From assembly GCA_964017195.1 (NCBI GenBank), contig OZ024889.1, positions 66,572,858 to 66,636,857 on the forward strand: a stretch of 64,000 bases of DNA, given 5' to 3'. A model generated the notes under the pieces. That model did no database searches. It saw only the letters and a program-made list of their open reading frames with translations, and was not told where the DNA came from. The stretch's first letter is position 1, and each line of letters starts with the position of its first letter. The translations under genes were made by a program, and so were the position numbers. This document shows, piece after piece, positions 50,200 through 61,693 of the stretch. The DNA is from Siderastrea radians. Taxonomy: Eukaryota; Cnidaria; Anthozoa; Scleractinia; Rhizangiidae.

Positions 50200-52140
50200 C
50201 GAACTAACAAACTTATAATTCGTTAGTGCCAAGAATGGATTTTACTACTTTATCGCTCAGCTTATTGCTTTTGAGTGTAGCCCTCCACATTGAAGTGAAA
50301 CTGAGTAAGAGAAAAATATTGAGAACGGAGGTATTAAGCAAAATACAGCTGTATATAGAGAACAGTTGGAATATACACATTATACATGTTGGGCAGACTG
50401 CACGCAGTTGTCCTTTTCTCCTCACAAACCCGCACCATACCAAAGGAATACTACATTATGTAACCGTCATAAGGTGACCAAGGTCAATTCGAGGAAACAA
50501 GTCACCATACTCGACCCATTTGTTTTCCGATGTAATCGTAAACAATAAATGGATTTTCATTGTAAATGGTTTGAACGCAGGAGTCATGTCATAAGTCGGT
50601 AAAGCATGATCGTCCGGGTCAGTGTAATCCTGAGATTCGACACTGAGCGGAAGTCATCATCAGAGTCAAGTGAATTGTGAATCGTCAGTAGATGTTATAA
50701 GTCTAGATCTCTGGTCTTGGTTCTGATTGGTCAACGAACTCGCGATGTTCTTGGATGTCTGTCAGCTAAGCCGTGATGTTATTGGCTGCGAAGACTGTAA
50801 AACGTTTCGATCCGTCTTTTGTTAGTCAAATGTCCGTGGTCTATTATTGATGCCCCCGCAGGGTTCTGGCCCAAAGGCCAAAACCCGAGGAGCATCATTG
50901 GAGTCCCCGCGTATAGAATTCGTATTAGTATTAGTATACAAGAAAAAAATTCGATTTGCTCAAACCGGCACGCAAGGTGGTATCGGGAGTTTTTGAGAAC
51001 GCCCAAAAGATGGTATCGGGAGGTGTGATAAATTCTTACGCCACGTGAACGTATTTTCGAGCAGAAAGGGTTTTCATAGTGCAGAATTTGCATGCACAAC
51101 TGTTTCTTCGGGTAAAATTAACAAACACCCGACTATGAGAAAAAGTGGTGTCGACCGCTCGCCCTCGACGTCAGTTTATTACTAAGAAATTACCTTGGCA
51201 CATCGCGCCCTTTTTTCCAATATCATACACTAGACATTCTAAGCTTAATATAGAGCCCTTAAACTGATGATCTTCGTATGTTGCGTATGAGCCAAGATTT
51301 CATTTTTAGAAGATATCTTTTTACGCCTGCGCTTTCTAGAAGTATTTTTAAAAATCATTGTTTCACATTCTATGTAAGGGTGAGACAATTAACGCGAGTG
51401 TTCTATGTAATATAAATTCTACTAAGTCACTAGTATTCTCCATATGGAGCATACTAGTTAGTCTTCCAACAAAGGGAAAACAATACCTCACTAGTATGCT
51501 CTATGAGATAGAGCATACTTATGTAGAACTACTAATGAATGCAGAAATTCTCTGTGAAGACTAATTTCACCCCACAATTGCCCTGTGCTTCAAAGCCCCC
51601 GCCACTTTACACAAATTAAGGTGCTAATCTATTAAAAATAAGATTGATTTACACGTTCCAAGGTCTCGCCTTACATGTTTAGCCTTTGGGTACAATCTGC
51701 AAGAGAGTGTGCACGAGCTATCGGACGCGTGGATAACAAAATAGTCTTTGTCTTTACTGAGTTTAATGCTAAGAGAGGACATTTATTTTCTTAATCTTAT
51801 TCGATCTTATTCTTGATCTCAATTTTGTTCAAACATCCCCAGAATTATCAGACGGGTAATATGTTTTAACAATCAGGTGTTGCATGTGTTACATAAATCA
51901 AGATTATCATCACCGAATTTCATTTCATTGGTATGACCAGCTATAGTTGTATCAACGTGCCATTAACACATGTGGCGTGTGAGGAAAACACCGCTCTACC
52001 CTCCCCCCGTCGGGTTCAATGAAATTTTCCTGGTTTGGGTTACTTGGCGCCGAAAGTGCTTACTCCGCCCGCAGTTGAAATTGCTGACGGAGTTTCAAAT
52101 TTATAAACGTTGATAGTCAATTTTATGAACTCGCGAGTGC
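50200..52140. other. Gene-free stretch with decayed repeats
   Basis: No coding exon is supported. Near 50575-50690 the minus strand gives a short protein-like run (DDDFRSVSNLRITLTRTIML) that may be a retroelement remnant. A palindromic stretch GGTTCTGGCCCAAAGGCCAA lies near 50862. Confidence 0.4.
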
Positions 52141-52562
52141 ATATGTTCACCGTTTATATTCAGTAAAAGGGACAAACATACCTCGAAAATTTTATGCGCA
52201 TGTTTCAAAAACAAACAAGCGATGCTAAAATATTTTGTCGCTTCTGGAAACTGCATATGAAAGTAAATTCCGAAACAGGTAAACTTACCGTTGCTATACA
52301 CTGAAAGGGATAAATATACTTCGCAAATTTTATGCGCTTGTTTCAAAAACAAACAAGCTCTGTTGAAAGATTTTGCCGCTTTTGGAAACTGTATATGTAA
52401 GTCAATTGCGAAACTGGTAAACTTACCGTTTCTATTCACTGAAAGGGATAAATATACTTCGCAAATTTTATGCGCTTGTTTCAAAAACAAACAAGCTATG
52501 TTGAAAGATTTTGCCGCTTTTGGAAACTGTATATGTAATTCAATTGCGAAACAGGTAAACCT
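52141..52562. repeat. Tandem repeat, three units of 138 bp
   Basis: The unit contains GTTTCAAAAACAAACAAGC, TTTGCCGCTTTTGGAAACTG, GTAAACTTACCGTT and AAATATACTTCGCAAATTTT. Spacing of ACTTACCG is exactly 138 bp. Copies 2 and 3 are nearly identical; copy 1 is diverged. Since 138 is a multiple of three, frames stay open across units on both strands (46-residue periods). Confidence 0.9.
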
Positions 52563-52565
52563 AGG

Positions 52566-52760
52566 GGCCGTTTACATGATACCGGAATGACTTTCATTCC
52601 AGAACGAGTTCATTCCATCCCCATATATTTCTCTGTATCTGTTTACATGATACCGAGACGAAATTTCGTCCCCACACAAGTCATTCCGGAATGAGTTAAT
52701 TCAGGTTTTCAATCCGAATGAAATCCTCGTTCTGATATGATATTTCATTCTGGTATCATG
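52566..52760. repeat. Short foldback repeat with GTTTACATGATACCG motifs
   Basis: GTTTACATGATACCGGAATGA at the left occurs again about 63 bp on (GTTTACATGATACCGAGACGA) and in inverted form near 52751 (TCTGGTATCATGTAACTCC). GAATGA/TCATTC words fill the interior. It looks like a decayed inverted-repeat element; no TSD was found. Confidence 0.5.
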
Positions 52761-53289
52761 TAACTCCGTTCCGAGCTGAAAACGCAAACCGTGTAGTCTG
52801 GGGCGAGTGGCGCATGCGTATCGTTTTCAAAATGGAGGACAAAACGAATCAGTGTTCGCTTCCGGCAATTCTTCTTTTCAAGAAAACCTGGATCTAGAAA
52901 CTACAAACCTCTATAAAAATCACCTTCTTGATTTGTGATTTGCTCGCAAAACGAAAAATATGATACCTTTTTTATCGATTTCACTTGCGTTTATAAAATC
53001 TGAAATAAGTGCCGGCTTTTTTTCAGAAATGGTGGGTTATTTTGGGGATTTGTCTCGGATATTGTCCAAGTCAATTTTCTCAAGTTATTGCTTTATTTGA
53101 CTATACGCGAAAAAAGTCAAAACGAGAATTTCTCGAGTTTTTTCAGCTTTTCGCTTTTTTTGTCCAAAATCGAAAAAAGTCAACATTTTTCCGCTTTATC
53201 TGTTCGGCCTCGTTGATTGACAGCTGTCAAAACTGAATTGTCGCATTCAGTCGGCTTAGATATTTTGCGCGGTTTGTCGATTGGCCTGC

Positions 53290-53945
53290 AGTGGCCTGCA
53301 TTTGAATTTGAGGCCTTGTTTCATTATGCATTTATATGGAGTATTCAACGTAATAAGGAGTCAAGTAAAAGAAGCAGAACATACAAGGAGATCAGCAATT
53401 TATTCCAGCCAAATTTTCCGGAAGTGAGAAAAGGCTTCTCCGAAAGAAACTTGCACTTATTTTGTTTCAAACATGAGATAACAAAAATAAATGAAACGGA
53501 GATAGATGCCATCATTTAAGATTGCGTGAGCGACGTAAGGTTCCTTCATTTCATTTGTCGTGAAATTAATAATATGTTGGTGTAAAAAAATTTTTTAAAC
53601 TCCAGGTCGGACCAATCTCTTGACGTAAAATGATGACTGGCTATGTTCGCAGTAAAGACTTAACACTAAGCAGAAAGCAGGTATCAAAATCTTTGCGCCG
53701 TGTGAATCCGGTCAATCATGCAAGACGAAGGAAAGATACCGTACGTGACCACCGTACGTAGAAGAAATCCGGTTCCGTATTATGTGCCCTACCATGGAAA
53801 CAAGTTACACCGCGATCAAATTGAAAAACTAACGATGTATTGATGTACGTTTTATGCATTTAGCGATGATTGCAGGTCAAGAATTGTCAAGCTGTTCTCA
53901 GTACTTAAGAAGAATCCAGTCATTATATATGCACATTTCAGTTTT
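53290..53945 (+). pseudogene. Decayed integrase gene fragment
   Basis: Two blocks on the plus strand match the integrase gene at 60503-63733. Around 53361-53515 the run SRTYKEISNLFQ...RKGFSERNLHLFCF looks like its N-terminal DNA-binding part. Around 53690-53945 SKSLRRVNPVNHARRRKDT, RRNPVPYYVPYHGNKLH and SRIVKLFSVLKKNPVIIY match exon 2 of the larger copy. In-frame stops separate these pieces, and the DQNEK motif has become DQIEK. It lacks the second and third catalytic blocks, so it is non-functional. Confidence 0.75.
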
Positions 53946-53984
53946 GTCTATTGTTCTCACCTATAGTAGACTTTTTAAAGTGTA

Positions 53985-54208
53985 CTACGTTGGTTCGCCG
54001 TTCACAACGTATGTCTTGTCATAGTCTTCATTCAACGTTGAAAACTCCAGTCTCCGATGGTATTATTATTTCCCCTCTTTGAACAAATGTAGATTCCTTG
54101 ATTTATATCAAGTTTAAAGATCATGGCCAGGTTTCCCACATTTAAAGTGGAAGAACTAAGCCTCAATACTTTTTCTTGCATCTTTATCTTAACATACAGA
54201 TTGGCCAT
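53985..54208 (-). pseudogene. Decayed first exon of the RING-gene family
   Basis: The minus strand encodes MANLYVKIKMQEKVLRL...NLAMIFKLDINQGIYI, matching the first exon of the gene at 55122 (MAHAYVKVKLQNKVLKL...NLAMIFKLEVNQGIYI). The end KTYVVNGEP sits in a shifted frame and stops at the position where the intact gene has its first splice donor. No further exons follow, so only exon 1 was kept. Confidence 0.75.
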
Positions 54209-54600
54209 CTTGATGGGAGCGATGCAGAAAGGCTGTATGTGATGAATCTGGTCTAGGTTTTGCGCCATTTTGTGACAGGTGTCAATCAAGGAGCCCGAAC
54301 AGATAAAGCGAAAAAATGTTGACTTTTTCCGATTTTGGAGAAAAAAGCGAAAAGCTGAAAAAACTCGAGTAATTTCACGTTTTGACTTTTTACGAGATTA
54401 GTCAAATAAAAAAATAACTTGAATCAGTGAAAGGTTCCGGCAATTCTACTTTTTCATAAAAAGGTGAATTCCAAAAGCAAAAAAAGCACAAAAAACAGGT
54501 TCACGCCTAGTTCTTCTACGAAACAAAGCACAAAGTTGGTATCTTTTTATCACTTTCATTGCTATCAAGCCGAATATGCAAAAAAGCTACCTTTTTTTGT

Positions 54601-54860
54601 TTAAAGAGGGTGGGTATTTTTCTCTTTCGCCTACATATCTTATCATGCTAATATTGCCAGCTTTTTTCGTGTTTTCACTTTTCTGAAAGAAGGCGTAAGC
54701 AGAAAATGTCTACCTTTTTCGCGCTAAGAAGCAATATCATCAAAAGCGCAAAAAAGGTACCTTTCTTGCACTTTGGAAGCCTTGCTGATTGACAGATGTC
54801 AACAGTTGGCGCCATTTTATATCCGCACTGGTTTGATCCGCCCCTCGACACTTTCTGACT
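54601..54860 (+). repeat. Left terminal inverted repeat of the two-gene transposon
   Basis: It begins TTAAAGAGGGTGGGTATTTT and contains AAAAAGGTACCTTTCTTGCA, the palindromic TTGACAGATGTCAA-like core and GGCGCCATTTT. Similarity to the right copy fades after about CCGCCCCTCGACACTTT. Confidence 0.9.
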
Positions 54861-55121
54861 ACGGGTATGAATGAATATCTGAATATCTAGGCAAATCGCT
54901 CAAGTTCTGCAATAATAAATAACATTTAGCGACGATTATTCATTTAAGATTTTAACAGGAAGATACTTTCTCTGAGAGAAACTTACGGCTCCACAGGCAC
55001 TCAATTGGCTTTTGATTGACACCAGTCATTCACTAGTATCCACGTGCAAAACATGATTCGATTTCAGAAAAGATAGCGCCCTGCATGTGTGCCGTCCATT
55101 TGTTTCGAGCTCCCTTTCGAG

Positions 55122-56837
55122 ATGGCTCACGCGTACGTAAAAGTAAAACTTCAGAATAAGGTTCTAAAACTACGACCAGAAACGGTCACTGTGGCAAATC
55201 TTGCAATGATCTTTAAATTAGAGGTCAACCAAGGAATCTACATCCACTCAGAAGAAGAGGGAGAGATCATTTTACCCTCTGACAGCGGAGCCTTTACTGT
55301 GGAGGAATATGGCAAAACGTACGTCGTGAATGGTGAGCCAGTGAGTTGTTCAACATCAGCGGAGCCAATATCGAGCACATCACTCGGAATTCCTCTTTGA
55401 TCAGGCGAGAACCAACAGCAACCCACCGCCTGGCCAGTTACATCCTGAAAGGCCAAAGTTTACGGTTAAAAAGTCTCAGGGATCGGGATGGAAGAAATCG
55501 TTCATAGTTGTAGAAGTAGCGTCCTCTGGCCACGTGTATGAGAAATATCAAGTTCATTTAACTTTAAAGGAGGAGCGAGCGTCAGTGGAAATCATTGAAG
55601 AAATGCTCAGACAACAGCTCGGTTTTGGTGTTTGTCTCCTTGACTCCAAGCATCTGCCAATTATGGCAGGTGAGACAACTAAAGGTAAGCTGCGCATTTG
55701 TAGAAGTTAACCCGATATGGCCAAACCCGTTATTGTAATCAGCGTACTGAATTTACTCGAAAAAGCGACGCGGCACTTGCTAAATTTTTGATTCGACTCT
55801 TTGATACGGCGCTTATTATAGAAAAATTAAGCTTAAAAGCTTAATTAACTAGTCTTTTGTTTTCAAAAACGGTGAAAACAACATAGTAAAAGTTAGTTTG
55901 AAGAGAGCTTAAGGGGAAGAAAGCAAGTAAATACACACATTCGAACCAAAAAAATACTGTTATAAATGAGAATAAATTTCCAAGGTTGGTTTAAAACGAG
56001 CCATATCGTTTTCACATTTTTACTTTAATTAACACTGCTCGAAAAACTGTCACTCTCTCTCCTCTGCAGAGGCTTCTTTTAGTATTCGCTTAACGAAAAT
56101 AGCGGTATGGAATTGGTTTTTAATTGGTATGCTGATAATTTGGCTTCGCCTATTAATTTAATATTCCTGGCCCCGTTTTTTAAAAAATTGGACAAATACC
56201 GATACAGATATTCTCTCTTTGAATAACCATGCAGAGTCCGACATATAAAGGGGGCATTTTTTGTCTATTTTGAATAGGGTCACAGTTCTGGAGGAGCAGC
56301 CGAAAAATTTTGGTTGCGAAAGAAAACGAGATGCAAAACTTGAGAAAGGGCAAAGGAAGGGCGAAGAGGGCGAAAACAGGAATCCTGGAACAGTTGAGAA
56401 GGATGGTGGCAGAAGGGCCCGACGAAGACGACGATTTCGTAGAACACCGTTCGCCTACTTCTGAGAAACCCAAAGCTCCCTCACCAGAAGAAGAAGCTTC
56501 CAAAGTATTGAACTGATCAATTTTCAAGTGTTCCATTTGCCTGAGCACGGTGTCATTGCCGGCCGCAGCGTGTGCGTCTTGCCACGCTGTAATGGGGTGC
56601 ATCCCTTGCGTTGAACAGGGGCACGTGTCCAGCGCCAACGCCTCAAAATGCCTCTTGTGTCGCACTTCCATGAACTATGTGCTTATTCCGATAGTACGCG
56701 AAATCAGCAACTTACTAGGCCAGCCGATCCATAACAGTTCAGAAGAGGGAAGTGACACTGATACTATTCCATACGGTGCTGGAGACGACGACTCTTGTCA
56801 TTTGGTGGAGGGATTCGAGCTACACCCTATGCTTTAA
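55122..56837 (+). pseudogene. RING-finger protein gene of the transposon, one in-frame TGA
   Basis: Exons 55122-55340, 55405-55684 and 56278-56837 join in frame (donors CCA|GTGAGT and AAAG|GTAAGC; acceptors GATCAG|GCG and AATAG|GG) into 353 codons. The N-terminal 73 residues (MAHAYVKVKLQNKVLKL...) form a compact beta-rich module that also occurs in the 53985-54208 fragment. The middle (FTVKKSQGSGWKKS..., then QFWRSSRK) leads into a Lys/Glu-rich segment. The C-terminus has CSICLSTVSLPAAACASC, CIPC and KCLLC, a RING-type C-x2-C ... C-x2-C ... C-x2-C ... C-x2-C zinc site, so an E3 ubiquitin ligase-like role is plausible. A TGA at 56514-56516 lies just before the RING; CGA to TGA would explain it. 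The first intron is only 64 bp, short for this genome. Everything else is intact, so the lesion is recent or read through. Confidence 0.7.
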
Positions 56838-58188
56838 CTCTAGGCCACTTTTACTTACCGCATGAGCATAGTATTTTTAGTTGAGTTAATTGATGAGCAC
56901 TAAGTTAGTATATTGTTTACACTGAAAGAGGGTTAGAGCTTGATACAGTTTAAGCGGAAACTTATTTGAAGTACACTGATACTACATTTAGCTTCATTTT
57001 GAAAATTTATTCGAGCTTTGAGTTTTGGTTTCTTTAAGTTCGCGTTGAAAGAGGCATTGAACATGCTCCAAAGTTCTAGTGTTGAGTTAACACAAACATT
57101 AAGTTAGCAGAGTGTTTACATAGAAAGACGATTAGAGCTTGTCACAGTTTAAGTGGAAACTTCTTTGGAACTTATGTTATTAAACAAAACGGGAAAGGTC
57201 ACACAACCAATTTAATGGTTTTGTCAAGGATTTTAAAACAACACAGCCAAATAAAGTGTGCTGGAGCTGTTTCACGCTTATAATTTTTTTTATAAGGTTT
57301 ATTGGCTTTTACTAAAATATGGGCATTCGGCGGGAATAGCATGAGCTAAACCTTGAGGTTGCAGAATAAAAAAAAATACACGCGTTGATTCCCGCGTTTA
57401 GTCATATCACGCATTTTTTGAACCCCCCAGTGGCTTGCCGGGATTCGAAGCGCTCGAAAATGAAATCTTATGCCCTTTCCTTCCTATCTTGCAAATAGCC
57501 CTTCCCCAATGAGCTGCCTTGCCTGATCTCTTTTTACTGGGCAACAATAGTCTGGAGTAAAATGGCTATGGGTTAAGACCCATGGCCGCTTTAATTAAAA
57601 TATCAAATTCAAAGCATCATTCATACAAAGTTAAGCCCAGTAAAGGTGCAGGCAAAGAAAACGCCACAGAAAAAGTGGCCTACAAATAAGACAGGTGGCC
57701 GGGAGATGGGGAGGAGGAGGGGTGAAAAAATCTTGCGAGAAGATGAAATGAACACGAGTTACACTCACGTGGCTTGAATGGTCACGTGACCTCCATTTGT
57801 CCTAAAGAGGGGGCAAGTCTAATTACAATATACTCCTCCCAAATGTCAAAGCCACTTAGGGAAGCTATAATTATTATAATACTTAACCAGTAAGAAAGGA
57901 CATAAAAATCATATTTGCAGGCAAATATTTTGTTTAGATTAGTAAAATCGACGTCCGAAAGTCCAAGAAAGACAATCACTAAAGGGAATTGTCGTCGATT
58001 TCATTACTACGTGATCTCAAAGTGAAACCTTTAGACTGTGAAGCTAGCAATAGACGTCCGCCAGTTATGCAGTACTAAGAGAATAATAAACGCGACTGAC
58101 TGCATTGTTGAGACTGATATATAAGCACGCGGGAATTTAAAAAAAATACAAGGTGGTAGTTACACGGCGAGTCGGGTAGACTTTCTAA
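56838..58188. other. Non-coding interior of the two-gene transposon
   Basis: No coding exon is supported. Two related segments near 56880-56960 and 57080-57160 share TTAGAGCTTGATACAGTTTAAG-like words, suggesting an old local duplication. Confidence 0.45.
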
Positions 58189-58687
58189 GGACCTCTTCAT
58201 ATGAGCCCGGTTGACCGGGCTGGCCCGGTTTCCGAGATCTCGCCTCACTCCTATTTCCTTTGTAAAAATTGCGATGTGTTCATATGAGAAGGCGGGCCAG
58301 CCCGGTTACCGAGATCTCGGTTTCTACAACCGAGATCTCGGCAACCGGGATGAAAATTTTCCCATATGAACACTCCAGCCCGGTTACCGGGATGAAAATG
58401 TTTTTGACAAATTAGCTTCGCTTTCGAAACTGGGCGGCCAAAATAGCATAATTTTGCCGTGTGTGCATTTCCACTTCAAAAGTATTCGAATTAGCTTTAT
58501 TAGTAAAGTTACAAGAGTCGGCAAAGCTATGATAGTCGCGAACAATACTTGTTAATGTTGCGCCATTTTGGTTTTGTTTCTTGAGTTTCATCCCGGTAAC
58601 CGGGCTGAAATTTCCCATATGAACAGACGACAAAATTCATCCCGGTAACCGAGCCAGCCCGGTTACCGGGATCATATGAAGAGGCCC
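58189..58687. mobile_element. Harbinger-like MITE, TAA target duplication
   Basis: The ends GGACCTCTTCATATGAGCCC and, inverted, GGGCCTCTTCATATGATCCC are terminal inverted repeats, with TAA on both sides (58186-58188 and 58688-58690). The interior is packed with CCCGGTTACCGGGATGAAA and ACCGAGATCTCGG palindromes in both orientations. A 3-bp TAA/TTA duplication and GGGCC-type ends fit PIF/Harbinger. The 499-bp body has no transposase. Confidence 0.85.
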
Positions 58688-59054
58688 TAAAAGTCGTTCG
58701 CTTCTCGTTTCCGGTTTGGTGGTAGTAGACCTTGGTGTGAACGACTTTTATCACTTGCAGCGCGCCAAAATTACAGGAGGAATTTTCCTCCTGTAGAATT
58801 GACCAATCAGAGAACAGCGTTGTCAAGTTCACGTCAATCAAACCAGATCTTCGCCAGACCCGCCAGATAATGATCGATCACGCGTGAAAGATGAAACCAG
58901 CAATCTGTTATTTGCACGTAGACTTTCTCGTCGTGTTGTGAGTAAATATAGATTCGTCGATTTTTCTGTTCTTGTTCCTTCATTATTTCATCATGCGCTC
59001 AGTTGAGGAGGCAATCGCGTACGTTATTGTAAAGGAGAGAAAATTTGTACCTAC

Positions 59055-59594
59055 CTCGACCGAGGATGATGTGCTTAAGTTTACTTCTGTATCCGTGCTT
59101 TTGGGATCTGTTTGCGTACTACCATCTCTTTTCTTCAGAAGAGGCTTATGTTCAGAATTAACGACGTCTTCTACTGGAATAGCGGTTTCGCTTGCATCGA
59201 ATAAAGCTCTTCTCTTCGATGAGAATTTTTTCACACCTACAGTAATGTCCTCGCGTTCATCAGACGGTTTCGTTAAGCGCTTTACGCAAATGGAGCTATC
59301 CAAGTTGGATTCCATCCTTTCTTGCGTTTTGGAGAAATTCTCCCTTGCTGTAAGTATTTTCTTGCAGAGCGTTTCGTTTCGCCCTGAGCAATGTCGGCAA
59401 ATAATTGCCGATTTCTCTTCAATCACATCTCCAAGAAGAAGCTCCAGATTTCGGCCGGTTTTGGTCTTATCCGACCCAGAAAACAATCTTCTTCGTAAGG
59501 CCGCATTTTCAACTGACCCTCCACATTGCAAACAAATATTTTCAGGCACAGCGACGCGAACAAAACATTTCGTTGGAGTGTTTTCCTCCGCCAA
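59055..59594 (-). CDS. ZAD-like zinc-binding protein, first exon only
   Basis: The ATG at 59594 opens 180 residues up to a strong donor (GAG|GTAGGT, phase 0) at 59055; unspliced, the frame runs on to 58983. The N-terminus has CLQC (C21, C24) and CRHC (C66, C69), a C-x2-C-x41-C-x2-C pattern like ZAD-type zinc-binding domains, followed by a helix that may form a coiled coil (71-95). The rest is polar, with a KKFSSKRRALF basic patch and STQTDPKSTDTEV. I recall many cnidarian proteins with this start, but no named function. No downstream exon is visible between here and 54601, apart from the MITE, so the gene is probably truncated or has distant exons. It lies inside the two-gene transposon, either as cargo, a later insertion or host sequence. 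Confidence 0.5.
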
Positions 59595-59802
59595 GAGCTC
59601 CGAGCGTAGAATTGACTACATATTGAAAGCGCGAAAATGAGCGGTTTTTGCCTCCAAAAACCATTACTTGCGAAAAGAAAATTTGACAGCTTGACAGTTT
59701 AGCGAACAACTTTTAGAAAGTCTAGACAGTTTTGACACCCTACCGTCTCGGAAAAGTTCGCGCCAAAATCCACGTCATTTGATGCGTTCTCCTGCAGGGG
59801 AA

Positions 59803-59867
59803 ACAAGTCGAGCTCTCGCGCTCCGCGCTCGAGCTCTCGCGCTTCGCGCTCTGTGAGCTCGACTTGT
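59803..59867. repeat. GC-rich hairpin with CTCGCGCT repeats
   Basis: ACAAGTCGAGCTC and GAGCTCGACTTGT form a 13-bp stem around a loop made of CTCGCGCT(C/T)CGCGCT repeats. It lies about 210 bp upstream of the ZAD-like start codon. Confidence 0.7.
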
Positions 59868-60502
59868 AAGCAAGTCTACGAGTCGGGTAACCCACATAGA
59901 ATGGTAACCCTGCTCTGTTGTTTACTTCAAATACGAGACAGGGTCGCTCGCCTACGTGGAACACCTTGTCTTCTTGCCGAGTCACCCCTCAAGGCGGGCT
60001 ATCCGTTTTGCATGTAGCCGGAGAAAGCTATCGCTCAGTTTAATTTAAATGTGAACTAAATACCACAAATCCTTAAGCCAGACTGTCCTAATGAATCCTA
60101 AATAATTATTGGGCGTTGTCGTATAGTAGAAGACGACAAATATAGTAAATCACGTACGTTTGCACTGAGCAAAGGTAGGATGTTTTGAACTTTATTCATT
60201 CAAGGAATGTATAATAAACACAATTTCTAATAATTGCTGCGAAGAGACAAATTACGGCAAGAAATTTCCTCCCTTCATTAGATCTTCGAGCCAGTGAGAG
60301 ATATGCAGCAGCGACATGTAGGGAATACTGGTGTGTATATATGGTCGTGCAATATTATCATTTGCATTTCAAAGGTTTTATGTACAATGAAAATCTGAAC
60401 AAACGAGAGTCTAACCTAACATCTTCTGACAACTAAATAAACGTTCTCTAGGTCTCCTCACAAATAGGATAACTCCTAGTTGATCTAGGCTTCGAATCAA
60501 AT

Positions 60503-61653
60503 TCATGGCGATAAATCTCTCGTGGTGTTGATAAATGACAGGAGAGCGGTCTCCATCAAGGAACCATCCCCATTAACAGCGTTTTGGAAAATTTCGTGGA
60601 AGGAGGGATTATTTCGTTTGAACTCTGTGTCACGCCTCCTTATTAGTGCGTCATCATTAGCCAGGGGATCAATACCAAATGAACATTCAGAGGTCACAAC
60701 ACCCCCAGCATTGGTATACATCTGTACGGCATCATCAACGCTCGGTACATCTGATGGATTTAGTGGGTAAACTCTCCTGGTTATTTGTGCCACTACGTCT
60801 GGAATTCGATCGTCCCTTCCTAAGATACAAGAACAGTATAACTGTACTCATTCAGCTCATGCTATTGGAAGTCAGAACAATCATGTCACAGAATTGCACA
60901 AAGTCGAAATTCTCTATTCATAACCACAGACCACTCTCAAGCGTTTCTAGGTGATACAAACCTTCGATAGAATGTGAATTCCATGACGCCATCACCCTCT
61001 TAATTCCGACTTCAGCTACATTCATAGTTATGAAAGAAACACAGAATTGGACAGCTGGGTCCTGCAGGTCTATTAGCAAGCCATTTTCCATTCTCACAAG
61101 TATTTCTTTTATTGGGTATATGACACGTTGATTAATCTCCGGCTATTTACGCTCTGCAGGCAGATTCTGGAAAAAAAAAACACCGTTTCACGAAATAATG
61201 CTCACAGGTTATCCCATATTCCAAAAGTTCCCCTATACCTGACCAATATGTTACTTTTATTCAGTGTGCTAGCGCCCCTATATCAATAACCGCCCCGTTG
61301 CGATAAGTCAGCCCCAGTACTGAACGTTTTGCAATTGATGAGCGACAGTGTGAAGCTGTTGATGCAGAATGGACAACTGTATTCTGATTTTAACTTCCAC
61401 CTTATATTTATTTACAGTTGCTGTTGCCCTTTTTTATTCAGGTTTGTTTTTTTAAACATTTGGATGCTTATGAAATATGCGTCTTTCCGTAACTAGCGCT
61501 CTGTCTCTGATAAGCGCCCCGATTACTTTTATTAATACAATACCGAGATATGATGGTCATAACGTTCACTTTAGGAAAATATGCTTTCATATCGTTAAAA
61601 AGTGATTCGTGTGCCTAGAATAGTTTTCTGCCTCTTTTTTTATTCATTCATTT

Positions 61654-61693
<40 letters not shown>

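Larger units (their letters stand above)
53081..54421. mobile_element. Internally deleted relative of the integrase/RING transposon
   Basis: Inverted arms at 53081-53236 and 54271-54421 match over about 150 bp (for example AACTCGAGTTTTTTCAGCTT against CTCGAGTTTTTTCAGCTTTT, and TTGATTGACAGCTGTCA against TTGATTGACACCTGTCA). Between them lie remnants of an integrase gene starting near the left arm (plus strand) and of the first exon of a gene like the one at 55122 starting near the right arm (minus strand). The convergent layout equals that of the larger 54601-64000 structure. Exact outer ends and TSD are not defined. Confidence 0.7.

Noticed and set aside
50575..50690. Penelope-like or other retroelement C-terminus on the minus strand
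   Set aside because: A run of about 30 protein-like residues recalls a repeat seen in corals, but it is too short and has no adjoining domain to support a call.
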